Source: Durusdinium trenchii (Eukaryota > Sar > Dinophyceae > Suessiales > Symbiodiniaceae). From it: DNA of 64,000 nucleotides. Location: positions 478,981-542,980 of the forward strand of contig CAXAMN010028861.1 of NCBI GenBank assembly GCA_963970005.1. Direction: 5' to 3'. Shown here one piece after another: positions 21,877 to 34,531 of the stretch. The notes under the pieces are model-generated. The model did no database searches, was not told where the DNA came from, and saw nothing but the letters and a program-made list of their open reading frames with translations. A program made the translations under genes and the position numbers. Each line of letters starts with the position of its first letter. Position 1 is the stretch's first letter.

Positions 21877-22980
21877 CATCGTCCTTGGCCTCGAGGTCGG
21901 CCCTGGCCTCGATGAGCCGCTGCGCCACCTCCCAATGGCCCTTTTCAGCCGCAATGTTGAGGGGCGTCACGCCTCGGGGCGGATCAATCCGGTCGAGGCC
22001 GCGGGGAGTGGAGCATTGGCAGCGACGGAAAAGGAAGCAGAGGAAATTCTGAGGGCTTTGCGATTGTGTGTTTGATAGTTGGAAATTACCTTCAAGGCCT
22101 CGTGTTCAAATGTTTAGTTCTTTGTCTTGATTCAACATAATATCCAGATCGCTCCATGTCGCTGACAACTGCTAGGACCAGTCCATACCAGTGGCATAGA
22201 ATCAATCCCGTTGTCATAATTTCCACTTCCTTCATGGGCCCCAATCCACCACCCAGAACATATCAGAATCTCGAATCCTCCAAATCCGTTTTGATTGGGT
22301 GGGGTGTCAAGTTTCAAATCCCTTTGGCGGGCGCGTTTCATGGACGTTCTCCGGTCACCCTGAGACTTGGGCCCCTGGCCGCGGTCATCCCTCGCCTCGA
22401 CGGCCGCGCGGGCGGCCACGAGCCGGTCCACCACGGCGAGGTGGCCCTTCCGCGTGGCGAGAAAAAGCGGTGTTCTCTGACCTCGGCCATGCGAAGTCAA
22501 AGGCCTTTTTGCAGGAAAGTCAATCAACAAGAAATCGCAGACAGAAAATGCGGTTCATTAGCTTTGAATGGTGCAGCCACATCTGTCTTGTTTTGATGGC
22601 AAGACAAACAGGAAAACGATGGAAAAAGACATGGTGGCCTACTTAAGCGATGCTTCTTTCGATTTCTTTTGTCGTGTCTATTTCCCGATGTGCTCGTTTT
22701 GTAGTCATGCAAGGATCCAAAGCCCTGAAAGGTGACATCTTGCAAGAAGTGGCAGCATGTAGCTGTTCTCTTCGTTCAACTAGAAGGGGTTATTTAAGCT
22801 GAGTATGCTGTCACATTCTTCCAACGCATCTCCAATCGGAACTGTCCCTGTCCCGCGGCCCTCGGAGCTCCGGGACTCCGGCCGTTGTCTTTGGCCTCGA
22901 TGTCAAGACCTGCTCTCAGCAGGTGCTCCACCTCATCGATTTCTCCGTTGAGGGCAGCGCGGTGCAGCGCCGACCGGCCT
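21877..22980 (-). CDS. Ankyrin-repeat gene, three single-repeat exons
   Basis: Three separated minus-strand segments each encode one ankyrin repeat: GRSALHRAALNGEIDEVEHL (22980-22878), TPLFLATRKGHLAVVDRLVA (about 22476-22372) and TPLNIAAEKGHWEVAQRLIE (about 21985-21877). Each ends at the same point of the repeat, in D-x-G-R/Q (KDNGR, RDDRGQ, KDDAGR), where the frame becomes non-coding. This indicates introns of about 400 bp placed at the same repeat position. Ankyrin repeats form protein-binding surfaces, and no partner or catalytic domain is visible here. Donor and acceptor sites could not be fixed with confidence because dinoflagellate introns often use GC or GA donors. The gene probably extends beyond these exons. 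Confidence 0.72.
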
Positions 22981-25900
22981 CAGGCGATCTGATTTTCCAA
23001 CAGGATTTCCCTGCATGTCCATCTCTACTTCGAGGTGGTGTGTGACCAGGTCCTGAAACATCTGCAATACCTAATGCTGCCACTTCAGATCTCTCAATTG
23101 CAGGCCCAGCCAGCCGGTTCAACAAAGTCCAAACAACGAGGTCACAGTTCCCCCACCTTCTTCATCGATCTCTGCACCTTGGCAGCTGCGTCAGAAGTAA
23201 ATGGACCCAACTGGTCGTGCAGTGCTTCGTGGAGAGTGCCGAGACTTCAAACGCTTGCATCAGCCTTGCCACGCCGACATCGCAAGTTCCCGGGCTTTCT
23301 GGGAAGTGGCTCGACCAAAAGAACAATCCATTCAGCCGTCGTCAGCAGTCGGCCACAGGAAAATCTAAGAGCTCCACGTGTCTGTGCTGCAACTCCACAA
23401 CAGGCCTACAGGGTCTGAGTTCAATCACATTTCACCCTTTTGCACCAACGACATCCAGTAACTGCAACATTGCTGCGCTTCACACACGTCTCTCTGGGTC
23501 TTGGTTCTGACGTCATGTTGAAGCCCTTCGTAGTCAGTATAGATCCCGTATAGATACATCGCTTTGGAGACGGCCTTGACCACCTTCCTCAAGACCTCAC
23601 TGGGCTCGGCAGCGGTATCGCTCAGGACCTGCTCAAGAAGACCGCACTCTCAAGGGTGGAGCGTTGAATCCCAAACAGTCAAGGGTTTCCCCAACAATGG
23701 GTGGTCTGAGGGGGTGGTGTTGGGAGTTCGAGGGGGGCGCCCCACGGACACCCCCAGTAGCAACTCACTTGGCACCCCCCAGGGCGATCGGTGGTCTGTG
23801 CACTCGGTGCAAAGTGTCCACATTCAAAGCCGGTTGCTGTTTATTACAGCTTTGGGAGATTCTCAGATACTACGACCTATCAATCATATTGGCACGGCCT
23901 GAAACATTGAAGGGGTCATTGAATATCGAATTTGCAAAGACTAGGAAATGTTTCTGCTCTTTTCTGGACAAAGTTTTTGTTGGTTCTTGGACTCAAGGCG
24001 ATTATATAGTAGAAACTAAACCCAATGCCCTTTGAGCTTGACGGTTGCAGGGAGCAATCCTCTTTGAGACTTTGAACATCCAGGACCCCAAGTTTAGAAA
24101 AACGGTTTCACTCGCATGTGGGCAACAATCTGAGATGCCCCTGTTCAAAGCTCCCGTCCGAGTCTGCAACCAGGATAGGAAGCACGAGAGAACAGCAAAG
24201 ACCGCAACCCATTGAATCGTGAAGGAACAATGTCACTGATTTCAGGGCAGCTGCTTCAAGCCTTGCAATTCGTCGTGCCACAACAACGACCACTACTCTC
24301 CTCGTGGGCACTTGACCATGCCTGCATCATGGTGTCCAGGCTCCTTGGGCAGTCGACCCTTTTTTCCGAAGCAGCAACAATGCGAGCACAAGTCTCCTGT
24401 AAACATGCATATACTAGAGACAGAATCCTTGACTGCCGACAACCTCATGCTTCGAATCTAGTCAAGCACCCGTGCTTTTCAGTTTGCGGCATCGGTTTCT
24501 GCTTGTCTGCATCAATCATTGTAGCTTCGAGTGCTAGGAGGATTGCTTGAGGTCCATCCAAGTATATAGATCCGTTGAACAGTATAGCAAACAAGACTGC
24601 ATGATGAAATGATGAAGTGTCCTCCCAATCTTTCTGTATGAACCCAATGGATGCTACTTACTCATCAACACTGGCCATTGCCATTTTGGGATGTGGTATA
24701 TGCGGCAACCTGAAACAAGTTTTAATGTGAGTCCCGTTCCACCCTGATGCCATTCACTGCCCAGTAGCATGCCCAACCACTCCGGATCTTTCTGGATGGC
24801 ATGAATCAGGAAGGCAACTGCATGCAGAACTTGGCTCTGAGGCCTGCAAAGAGGATGGTGGAACTCGCAGTTTTACTCCAGCCTGTCGCAATCATATGTT
24901 GAGGGACAGGCTGCCCAAAGTCGTAAAAAGACTCGAGTGGGAGGGGGTGGACGAAAGGTAGGTCATTAAGTTCAACTTTCAAAGAGGTGAGAGAAAAGAG
25001 AGGAGAGAGAGAGAGAGAGGCAGAGATCCGTGGAATTTGAAGAGCAGCAGCAGCAGCAGCAGTAGCCAAATGACGAGCCAAATGACGAGGAGGGAGGAGA
25101 AGCTCGATACGAATCCAATCACACGAAGCCACAGTGCCAGTACAATTGAAGGAAAATTCACCCGTCCCAGGGTGGAGTTGATCCACTAGGGCGGGTGGGA
25201 GGATCCTGCCCTGTAGCTAAAGCTAATTGAACTCAGGTAACTGAAGCTACCTTTTGTGATCAGTAGAGAACAACTGGCCTCTAAGCCTAAGCCAGAAAGG
25301 AATTCTGGAGAACGGAAGCAAGCTCGTCATATGGGCATCAACTGGTCTCACAACACACAGTGTTGGCACAGAAAAGTCCACCCACAAGAACAACTACAGT
25401 TACAATATCACTCTCACACAACCGTGCAACCTAATTTCTGCCATAAGCTCCTCCAGTGTGTTTGCGGTAATGCGTTTGCAGACCTTGGCAACAAGTAAGC
25501 AACCTCCTTGTTTATGACTTAACATGTTCAAGGATGCCTGCGATCTGCAAAGGTCTTCAATCGCTCCAATAGCTCGGGCTTCTCCCAATACAATGTCGGC
25601 CAGGGGAGGCTCTGCACAAAGTGCAGATCAACGTTGCAGTGAGGGTTCAACCTCAGAATGGGTAGCTACGACTTCTGCAACCGAAACACATCAAACCTGT
25701 TTCACCTATGTAGAGTGATCTTCCTTTACACAATGATCTATCTGGGTCCTCCAATCGCCAAGCCCTCTTGCTACTCATGACACACACCTTTGGGCCCTGG
25801 CACCTGTTGTTTTAAGGTTTTTCTGCTTGAGTGCACGATGTATGCCGGTATGCAATTTGTTTTTCTAATCAGGGTATGCCAAGCGATTTCGGCAACTTGA

Positions 25901-26276
25901 CATGGTTGTTGACGACTGATGCTCGCTGCAGCGGCTGCGCAGGTGGATGCGTTTGGGAGGAGCAAGACTAATGCCCTGTTCATGTGCAGATATGTTAAAT
26001 TTCTGGAAATCTCGAAAAGCCAAACGAAACATGATAAAACTATTTGTTGCCTGGCCCTTTACAGAAATCATGATGGCTGAGCATGTCACCTTCTCATCAC
26101 GCAGGGAAATGGAGACTTGGGTGTTATCGGAAGAAGGTCAAACTTTTGCAAAGGGTCCAACACAAGCTGCTTACCTTGCAGGCCACTTGTACAATCACAT
26201 TGCTCCTATACTCCTATATTAGGAGACACCTCCGTCCCCTTAAGGTCAAGCAAGGGGGGAAAGCAACAAGAAAACA
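22981..26276. other. No gene recognised
   Basis: No supportable coding region was found on either strand. It holds only simple repeats near 25.0 kb. Confidence 0.4.
25003..25061 (+). repeat. (GA)n and (GCA)n microsatellites
   Basis: A GA run at about 25003-25019 and a CAG/GCA run at about 25043-25061, separated by unique sequence. Confidence 0.9.
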
Positions 26277-26690
26277 CTAAAAATGTTCGGTCGCCCATGC
26301 GAGGCACCAGTCATGGTCTTCCACATCTCTGTAGTTGTTGACTACACGCACCTGCCATTGTGCAGCCTCTTCGCCATTTCTCTGGATGAGCTGCCTTGCA
26401 AGGTCCTTGAAGAAGGAGCCTCTCAGCAGCACCAAGCTTGGAACATGGATTTCTGCACGTAGACCTTCCACCAGGTTCACCACGTTCTGAAATCCTGGCG
26501 CTGCAAAATCTGGCACCTGCCATGGAGCTTCAGCGCATGCCCACCCCAAAGAGGAGGACCTCCTTTGGTCGACGAACTCTTCAAGGACCAACTTCAATCC
26601 ATCCTCATTCAACTTCACCGGAGAAACCACAATCGCCCAGAAGCTGCCTTCACTCACATACAAACGCATCTGCTTGCGAATCACCTTCAA
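26277..26690 (-). CDS. Hypothetical ORF
   Basis: An open frame of about 137 codons with protein-like composition, including SFWAIVVSPVKLNEDGLKLV and FFKDLARQLIQRNGEEAAQW. No domain was recognised. It lies downstream of the end of caspase-like copy C on the same strand and could be an exon of a neighbouring gene. No ATG context or splice site decides its limits. Confidence 0.3.
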   Translation of the reverse strand: MKVIRKQMRLYVSEGSFWAIVVSPVKLNEDGLKLVLEEFVDQRRSSSLGWACAEAPWQVPDFAAPGFQNVVNLVEGLRAEIHVPSLVLLRGSFFKDLARQLIQRNGEEAAQWQVRVVNNYRDVEDHDWCLAWATEHF

Positions 26691-27129
26691 TTCACTCCTG
26701 CGGAGACCTCATCCAGGTTCTGATACCAGCACAGGAATAAACACACTAAGCCACGGTCCCAAAGAGAAAGGGCAAACCATGGAGAACACTTGTATCACTT
26801 ATAAGTCTCAACTTTTGAGTCTTGGTAAAACTGACGCGTCCAAGCCGACAAGGACCTGCACTGGAATCCAAGGCTCTTCTATGAAAAGATAAAACTCTGT
26901 CCAACACTGCACCAGTGGCACCCACTGAAAAATATGTTCAAAAAATGTTTTTTTGGAGCTGTGAGCTTCCGTGCATCTATCAAGGCGATCACCCTCAAGG
27001 GGATGCACCAAGGAGCCATAGCTAAGTGCTAAGTACCTTGTATCTTCCCTCATACACCCCATCCCCTCTTGATATCATTGTATGTCTTTGCATACCGTCT
27101 GCACGTGGTCTTCAATGTTGGATCGAAGA

Positions 27130-30100
27130 CTATGGGTATTCCACCAAGGGACACAATTCCTCACACCGATCCTTTAGCTTTTTCTGGAGATCAGCACCAG
27201 CCTCCTCAATGTCGCCCAACGCTCCTTAGTACTCACACGAGCATGCCGCGTGTCCTTGCCATAAAGTAGTCTAACCAAAGGGATTCAATTGTGGTCTCTG
27301 ATCAATTTCGGCATAGGCTTAGCAACAGTGGCACAGGCTTTACGAGAAGGCATCTAGCTTATAATGAGATGCAAGCAAAGTTTCAATCTAATTTAACAAC
27401 CTATTGCCAGAAAGACTCGCTCACAAACAAAATAGTAGGTGTTCAGGCCGTTCACGCAGTGTTGGGCATCTTTTTCCTTACATACCGGCACTTTGGCTTC
27501 ATACTTCTTGACTGTAAAGTAGGATCCCAATTCTTGCCTTGCATTGCATGACCAAGTAAAGAAAGAAAGTATATAATAAAAACTTCTTGCTTGGAAGGAC
27601 AAAAGTAGTTTACCCAAACAAGTCAATCAAAAGCTGGGCTATGAATCAATCACGAAGGTGCAGCATCCTCAAGAAGGTGTCGGAAGGAAATGGTTCATCC
27701 TCGTCAAGGGCAGGTGCTATCAATCTCTCACGTCACGTGCCCGTGCTTTCAGTGTACGACCGAACTGGTGTCAGCCATTTGCAGCAGTGGTGTCGATAAG
27801 GACTAAGTTTTTAACATGCAACCCAGCTCTTGTGCTGGGCTTGCAGTGGCTGGTATTCGATTCAACCACTTGCATTGGCCACTTACTCATTCAGAAAGGG
27901 GAAAAAACTATAAACCCTGATAGACAGAAGGGCAGCATGGTAGCCTACAAATAGCATTTCGTCTGGCACACATGTTCTGGACATTGAAAACGAGCTGGCT
28001 CAGCAACATGTGTGGGTTGGCTGGAATTGCTTCTGGTTTGCAAAAGCTATGCGTTTGTAGGTGCCTGCTCCACCCAAAAGACATGCACAAGATGTTCGAG
28101 AAACTTATGCTACTTGCAAATTCCCTCAGGTACTCTAGGAGGAGGACTTTCTCAGCAAAGACTTGATCGATCTATCTTGGAGCCGGTCATGCCGTACTCA
28201 AATCGCGAACAGGACATGAAAGATTTCCCAGTGCTCCGGCCTTTCTCTTCAGGTCACGCAACTCTTCGTGCAACTCTTCAATTGCATTATATTGGTCTGC
28301 ATAGCTCTTTACAATGTTCTTGTTGAAGAGGATCGTCACACCCCTCAAGTCTTTCTGCCAACATGTCCGGAGATCTTCTGCCATGTCGGTCAAAGTCATT
28401 CTTTTACTCCAGCGAAGAGGGTTCATCTTGGCTGCCTTCTGCCCGAACACCGCGCACTTGGAGTCAGTCCAGCACCATCGGCCACTCCGAAACGCGTTTG
28501 GATCCTGGTGGCAGGGGACGCTGTCGACTGACAGTGATAGCCAGGCGCCCTAAAGAATAGCGCAAGTTGATGCAAGTTGGAGGTTGTTGCCGGTTGCTTC
28601 CAAGGGAATGGGTCAAGTCTCAAAACCTCGGTAATTAGGGCTTATGGGGACGAACATCTGTAAACTGTAAACAGAGGAGATTGGCTCACAACCACAAAGA
28701 GATCGCAAAGAGATAATTGAGATAATGATAGATAATGTAATAGTCATGACCAATTCAGTGTGGTCAAGCCTAAACTTCAGTGCCCACCAGGGTCACAAAA
28801 CCCTTCAAAGGGCAACTACCTCTGAGATGCCTGACCGTCTCCCCCCACGTTCGAAAACCATTCTGATCGGTCAACAAAAAAGAGCTTCCTCGCACGCTTC
28901 TCGAACATTAGTCTCTTAGGGTTCGGCCATCAGTAGATTTCAAGGCTTCCTGCCGAGTCCGTCTCCCTTCCAAAAGCATCCTCAGTGACTCGGCTTTGCT
29001 TTTTCCAGGACCGCCTACTGCCAGCACGGGCAAAACCCTATGTTGACAATTCACTGACCCCTTTCCAGTCGACGCACTGACCAGTTTCCTGTCAATGCTT
29101 ACAAGGGGATGGGTGGGCTGGCCAAAGCCCTCCTTTTTTGGTAGCAGGCCCTCATGTGGTCTTATTGGGTAGAAGTAAAAGTAGATACAAAGGAAAAAGT
29201 TTCCACAATCCCATCCTTCAACCTCCTGACCGCATTGCCAACGATGCGGATCACCTCTTCTGGCAGATTCAGCTTACACCGCGGGTCATCAATGAGATGT
29301 TGAGCGTCGCAACCTTCGGGCTTCCAGTTGGTTGGGTGAACATAGCCTCGAGCACTTGAGGATGGAGCTTGATGGTCTGCCAAGACTTTCATGACTTCAC
29401 ACAGTGTGCGACAACTGAGAAGAGGAATTTGATGTTCGAGTGGTTTAAAGTGAGAATCACAGTTGTTGAAGCTCGTGATGATCTCTACAGACTTGTCTAG
29501 GGCAGATTCATATTCATTGTAATTATGCTGCATAGAGTCTTCGTGGAGACCTTCAGACTCCTTTTCCTCCTCTTCTTCCTCATCTTCTTCCTCATCTTTT
29601 TCCTCATCTTTTTCCTCATCGTCTTCCTCATCTGACTCGTTCATGAAGATCTCGTCATCAGCAAGAAAATGCAGGTAATCCGCTAGTGGCTGGGCCTGTC
29701 CTATCGCCTCCAGCCATTCACTGTCATAGAGGACCTCCTTTCTAGTCTGCTTCTGTGCTAGTTTGGTGTTCTGAAGTGGGTTCATGAGATTTCCAAGAAC
29801 CTTCGGGGAGCGCAAATGACCGAAGGACAACAACCCAATGTCAGTTGTTAAGTTCCTCGTCAATTCATCTGAAGATCGTGGCTGGCATTCCATGTTGTAG
29901 CAAAGGGACAGGGCAAAAATGGAGGCATCGTACATGGATTGCCCAAGGTCGCAGGCATACATGAATTGGTACCGCTGCTTCTTTAGCAACTGAACATTGT
30001 GGACATACTCGAACGGCTCCATCTTGAACGTGTACCTGTGCTCTTTGCTCATCCTTCGGCTTGTACAAACATCATCTTGTGGCCTGCAGGCTGCCACAAC

Positions 30101-31096
30101 ACACCAAAGCCTCAGGTGCTCCTTTTCCTCACTTGCCATGATACCAAACAAGGTATCTTCCAGCCAAAGGCCGCGGATCGTTTCAACGATTCCTTCTTGT
30201 TGGAACTCGATTTCTCCTTTTGGCAAGAGAAAGGTCCCCTGGAACTTAGCTCTGGAGTCTCGCGTGCTCTCTGGAGTGCGTTTGGAGGCGAAGCACATTT
30301 GAAGCCCGGCATAACACATCGAACAAACGTAATCGTAATCCTTTGAAGCAGGTTCTTGTGAACGCCTGTTCATGATGCCCCGAAGACTCTCAGGGAGCGA
30401 GCCACCTGTCAGCCTGCCATAGCCATGACCAGAGTACCAAACGAAGAGCTGAGCATCTGCCGCCAAGTTGTGAATCACCTCCTTTAAAACCCTCTTGATT
30501 TCATTACCTGGGCCATGTGCAACTCCGGTAGTCCAACCCTGAAGTCAAAAAGGTTCATAGATTTACTACACTCTGTAGCCGGGAGGTGTTGGGTATGCCG
30601 TCATCTAAGAGCCTATCCAAAAGTTCAATCAGTCATGCACCAGTCCCAAGTCGTGGAGCAGTCCGACCACCTGACCCATAGGAATAGACCAAAAGTCTTT
30701 GATGAAAAAGGTCAAGCGAACGGACACCCTTTCCCTTCAGGCAAAAGTGGAATGGGCCAACCAAAACCCATCCCTCACATTGGTAGGAGAAGCAACTCAC
30801 CATTCCCAAAAACAAACAGAGTCCTACGTGATTTGCAGTTGCACAAACATAGAAAGAAGTCTAGAGGACCATCCACGACTAGCAGGCACCTTTGACCCCC
30901 ATGCACCCACGTCATCGAAACGATCTTTGCAACAGCAGCCACCCGTTTGATCAAGGACCATGCGCAAATCCTCCCTCCTGCAAAAGTTGCAGCGCAACAG
31001 CGCTTGGCCGACCAGCTGGGCATCGCGAACCGCATGCGCCAGGTCATCACCGTTGTTGGCGATCAACACTGCATGCCTCGAACGGAGTCGAGTCAT
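27130..31096 (-). CDS. Caspase-like (peptidase C14) copy C, catalytic pair kept
   Basis: This is a split gene from 31096 to a TAG at 27132-27130. The first exon (31096-30950) reads RHAVLIANNGDDLAHAVRDA and LVGQALLRCNFC, the first strand and helix of the C14 fold. The large exon begins after an AG near 30512 (GNEIKRVLKEVIHNL) and runs to 29162. It has FVWYSGHGYG (catalytic His, 18 codons after the ATG at 30478) and LWCVVAACR (catalytic Cys, codon 30088-30086), then YACDLGQSMYDASIF. Compared with copy B it carries about 46 extra residues between the His loop and FLLPKGEIE, possibly a retained intron. It also has an Asp/Glu-rich run at about 29640-29550. The 3' exons ARQELGSYFTVKKYE (about 27550-27440) and LKDRCEELCPLVEYP (27200-27130) match copies A and B. 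It is predicted to be an active Cys protease. Substrate preference cannot be read from sequence. Confidence 0.75.
28187..28450 (-). CDS. Hypothetical exon inside caspase-like copy C
   Basis: A minus-strand frame with TLTDMAEDLRTCWQKDLRG and a charged helix (EELHEELRDLKRKAGAL). It lies in the 1.5-kb gap between the large exon and the ARQELGSY exon of copy C. Copies A and B have no counterpart in their shorter gaps. It may be an extra exon, part of an inserted gene, or chance. Confidence 0.3.
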   Translation of the reverse strand: MFGQKAAKMNPLRWSKRMTLTDMAEDLRTCWQKDLRGVTILFNKNIVKSYADQYNAIEELHEELRDLKRKAGALGNLSCPVRDLSTA

Positions 31097-33379
31097 TCAC
31101 GGTTTCAGTAGACAACTGTGATACTGATGTGTGAGTCACGGGGGGGTTGAAAGGAGCATCTCCCGTCACCACGGCAATGATTGGTTGATTGGTGATGTTT
31201 GGGGAGGATTATTGTAGAATGGGAAACCAGGTCTTGGCTCAAGCCGTTCAGTATCAACGCTTAGGTCAAGTGCGTGTGGATCATCCGCGACCAGAAAACC
31301 TGGTCGCATTTCGTCTGTAGGCCCTAGGCCATATACATGGGATGGTCAAAGTTATTTGTTCGGCCCGAGAGGATTTTACTATAGTTCATGCATAGCTTTA
31401 GGGAGTTCTCTCAAGTCCCCCCAATTGACTGCAAACTGCGATCTTATGGCTCTCCCATACAGCTATCTTTTACCAAGCCTTACCTTCTGTTCGGGAGAAA
31501 CCATGGTGAAAGATACGTATGTGCGCATGAGAAGAGTTGGTTTTGTTGACTCCTTTGATCCGAGCAAATCTGTTCAGGCAATACATATATATATATATAT
31601 GCACAGCCCAATCGACTTGTGGGTTGGGCCGTGCGGCTACATGTGGGCACAGGTAGTCACTGGTGATAGGAAGGAGTGATATTGAGAGAGGAGAAGCAAA
31701 GTGAGGAAAACCATGACAAACTATGGCCAAAACCTGGTGCAAACTCTCCGCATCGAAGGCCCCCAAAAACTGGAGAGCACACTGGGCCAGCGTTGCATGG
31801 TTGTAGTTCCCCATGAAATCCACAGCTTTTCAAAGGGCCAAAGGGCGTTGTTTGGCTGAAACACCTTTAATGTTTAAAACATATTCAAGCACGGAGTTCC
31901 ATGCCTCGACGACCAATGAGAGGAACTTCTGCTCAACAAAAAACGCACTTCTGCTTTGTTCTTCCTTGTCCTGGGATGTTTTACTAGTTTTACTTGCGGA
32001 AGGCCCCAAGTGAATGATTTGGCGGCAACCAGCCCGACATCACTCGGGCAAGAGTTGTTCTTCTTGAACGTTCCAAATTTCACAACCCTTTCCCCGTAGA
32101 ATCCTGCAAAAAACATGGATTGTGTCACCTCACACAGTCGAATTTCCGAAGTTGTTTAGTTGTTGTACACCTGGGAAGATGGTCCACATGGAACCTGAAG
32201 TTGTACACCTTTGAAAGACTACTTTCCTCTACAACCCAGTGGTTTTCAGGTTCTATGTTAATCCTCCCGGGTGTAAATTTTGTCGCATGATGATTGACCG
32301 TCTCACACTGGCCACGCGAGGCTTGGACTTCTTACTTCGACCGCGGCTGACCCACATGTCATATAGACGTTATAAGACCCAGTAAGAAGAAAAAAACGGT
32401 ATTCCTCCTGAAGTAGTGCTGGCAAAGTGACAAGAAGTCCGTTGATTGCTTACAAAGAATTAACACTATCCGAGAACATCATGGAACATCTCAGCTGCAT
32501 TTGTTGCTGAAATGACCCTAGTGTACTGGTGAACAAACATTCAGAACTGGGGGGGGCACCACATTGTGAGCACGGTGGATAATTATCCTCCATCAATGTA
32601 AACATAGAATTTTTGAGTGTGAGAGAGAGAGAGAGAGAGGCAGAATGGAAGGGACTCAATTCTCCAACAAGGCAATCCTTCTCTTGGTGTTTCACTCAGA
32701 TTCGCTCAGCCGCCCTCAACTCTTTACACATCAACAGCATGCTAGAAATCATGCGGCAGGCAGGGCAGCCCAACCAAGCCTTCCCATCATCAACCGAGAT
32801 GCCAAGTTGGCATGATGCTGAGGATGGGTTCGCTGGCAAGCAGTCCAAGGCCACTTCCATGGGCAACATCTGAAAACGGGTTGTCTCCTGAACAGACTTG
32901 GTACACAGTAGGTCAGTAGGCTGTCACTATATCCACTGAGCCTTCATGTACTTTGAGTTCTATGAGTCGGGTGAACAGGATCGAAGATGTCTTGCCAGGG
33001 AAAGCTGTTCTCCAAGCGACCGGACTTCTTCTTTACATGGTTTTTGACTCTGAGCCGAGCATCCGGTCCACTTGTTTTCACAAAAGCTTCCATGCAAGCT
33101 GAACAAGTTTGAACTGAGATGGATGAGGCTAGATCTAACAAGAGGCTCTTACACAAACCCCTTTCTTGAATATCGACCTCCGAATCCTCCACTAGGAATG
33201 GATTGAAGAATTCGGTCTCCTCCAAGACCATGTTCCTCTACCCTCGATACACTCCAACTGCGGTCATTCTCCCGTCAGTCGAAACACCAGCAGCATCCAT
33301 TTTGGTTCAAAGCAAAAACAATCTGTGGGCATTGGGCCAAAGGCGGCTCCACACGATAGACACATTCGCGCTTCTCTTA
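31097..33379. other. No gene recognised
   Basis: A (AT)n run at about 31587-31600 and a (GA)n run at about 32625-32639 were seen. A minus ORF at 33231-32944 has mixed composition but no recognisable domain. Confidence 0.4.
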
Positions 33380-33562
33380 GCAGCTGCCGATGTTACCCAA
33401 AGCCTATGCTGCCTTCGCTCGTGAGCTACTGGCTTCATCTGCCAGCGACTTGATCAGTTGGGGCACAGCTTCAGCAGCCGCAGGGCCTATCTGGCCCAAG
33501 GCTCGTGCAACGTTGCACCGTACAACAAGATCGCATTCATCAATGGGGGCAAAATTGTGCCA
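33380..33562 (-). pseudogene. HEAT-repeat (PBS-lyase type) relic
   Basis: The minus strand reads VRCNVARALGQIGPAAAEAV followed by PQLIKSLADEASSSRAKAA, a TAG (33406-33404), then ALGNIG. This is the alternating-helix pattern of PBS-lyase HEAT repeats (VRxxAAxALGxIG...AVPxLIxxLxDE). Only about one and a half repeats remain, and a stop lies inside the second. HEAT repeats are binding scaffolds. The parent gene is not identifiable. Confidence 0.6.
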
Positions 33563-33645
33563 ACAATTCAATTATGACAAGTAGGGTGTCTGGAAACCCT
33601 TGGGTAAACAGCCACGAATGAGCACAGTAGGCCGATATACCTTGG

Positions 33646-34531
33646 TCAAGCAACGGTGCTGACGGGTATCCTTCTGTTCGCTTCTTGTAGAAACCGCCAC
33701 ACCTTCAGCCAGGTATCTCTCGCTGCCGAGGGGGACGCACGCAGCTCAGTACTGCTGCTTTGTGCGCTGGGCTGGTGGCTGCTGCTGCTCAGCTCTACAG
33801 TCTGGGCTGGTGTGTTCCCCCTGGCCTGATCGCAAAGAGGGAGCACTGCTGGTTGCCTTGGCGATGAGTGCGTGGGTAGCAAGGAACTCAAATGCCCCTT
33901 AAACAGGTTACTTAGCAGCAAACATACCAGCTGCCAAAGGGAAACAATGATTGGCAAGAATTCCCCAGGTCCTTCTAAAAGCAACCGATAAACACAGGAC
34001 AGTGGACTCGTGGTCGTGAGAAGGACTGTGGAAGTGGATCTCCTGCGGTATTCTTCCCACTCGCTGAGGGACACAATGGGCATCTCCTCAAAGGCCCAAC
34101 TAGTGGCCGGCACTGGGATGGCAAGCAACTCAGCAGCAGGGAGCACAGCGAGTGAGCGAAAGGGGAGGACATGGGTGTCGCGTGGCCCTATCCCAAGATG
34201 TCCTGCCCAGTGCAGAATCGGAGCAGGCGGTCCGGCTAGGCCAAGGTTCTTCAAATGCTGATGCAGGACATAGCGCTGCGCAGCTGTATCTCCAACAAAA
34301 AGGACTCAACGAGAGGAAAGCATCTTCATGTCCTGATGCGAACGGATAGACAATTGTGCCATCCTTCAGCTGGGTCCCGGGCGCGGTCAGCGTCACATGA
34401 GGGAAGACGGGACAAGTGAACACCTGCCCCCTCAGCGTGCTTTTGCGCACCCTAAGAAATGCCCGGTCCAGTAATCCCCGGGGAACCTGTTGTCCTAATT
34501 CCCTTGCTTTCGGAAAGAATTCCTTGACCAC
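33646..34531 (-). CDS. Hypothetical gene with one frame shift
   Basis: Two overlapping minus-strand frames appear to form one gene. The first (34531-34130) begins MVKEFFPKARELGQQVPRG and carries VFTCPVFPHVTLTAPGTQL. The second (34254-33646) continues GHLGIGPRDTHVLPFRSLAV and ends in a Ser/Pro-rich tail. The switch must lie near 34254-34200. No domain was recognised. It diverges from the plus-strand gene starting at 34675, with about 140 bp between. A frameshift or an assembly error explains the break equally well. Confidence 0.4.

Noticed and set aside
24806..25186. A 126-codon minus-strand frame
   Set aside because: Its central part is the translation of the GA and GCA microsatellites, and the rest shows no recognisable pattern.
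31231..31245. TTGGCTCAAG on the plus strand as another SL relic
   Set aside because: Only 10 nt match, the flanks do not, and no plus-strand gene follows. The nearby caspase-like gene is on the other strand.
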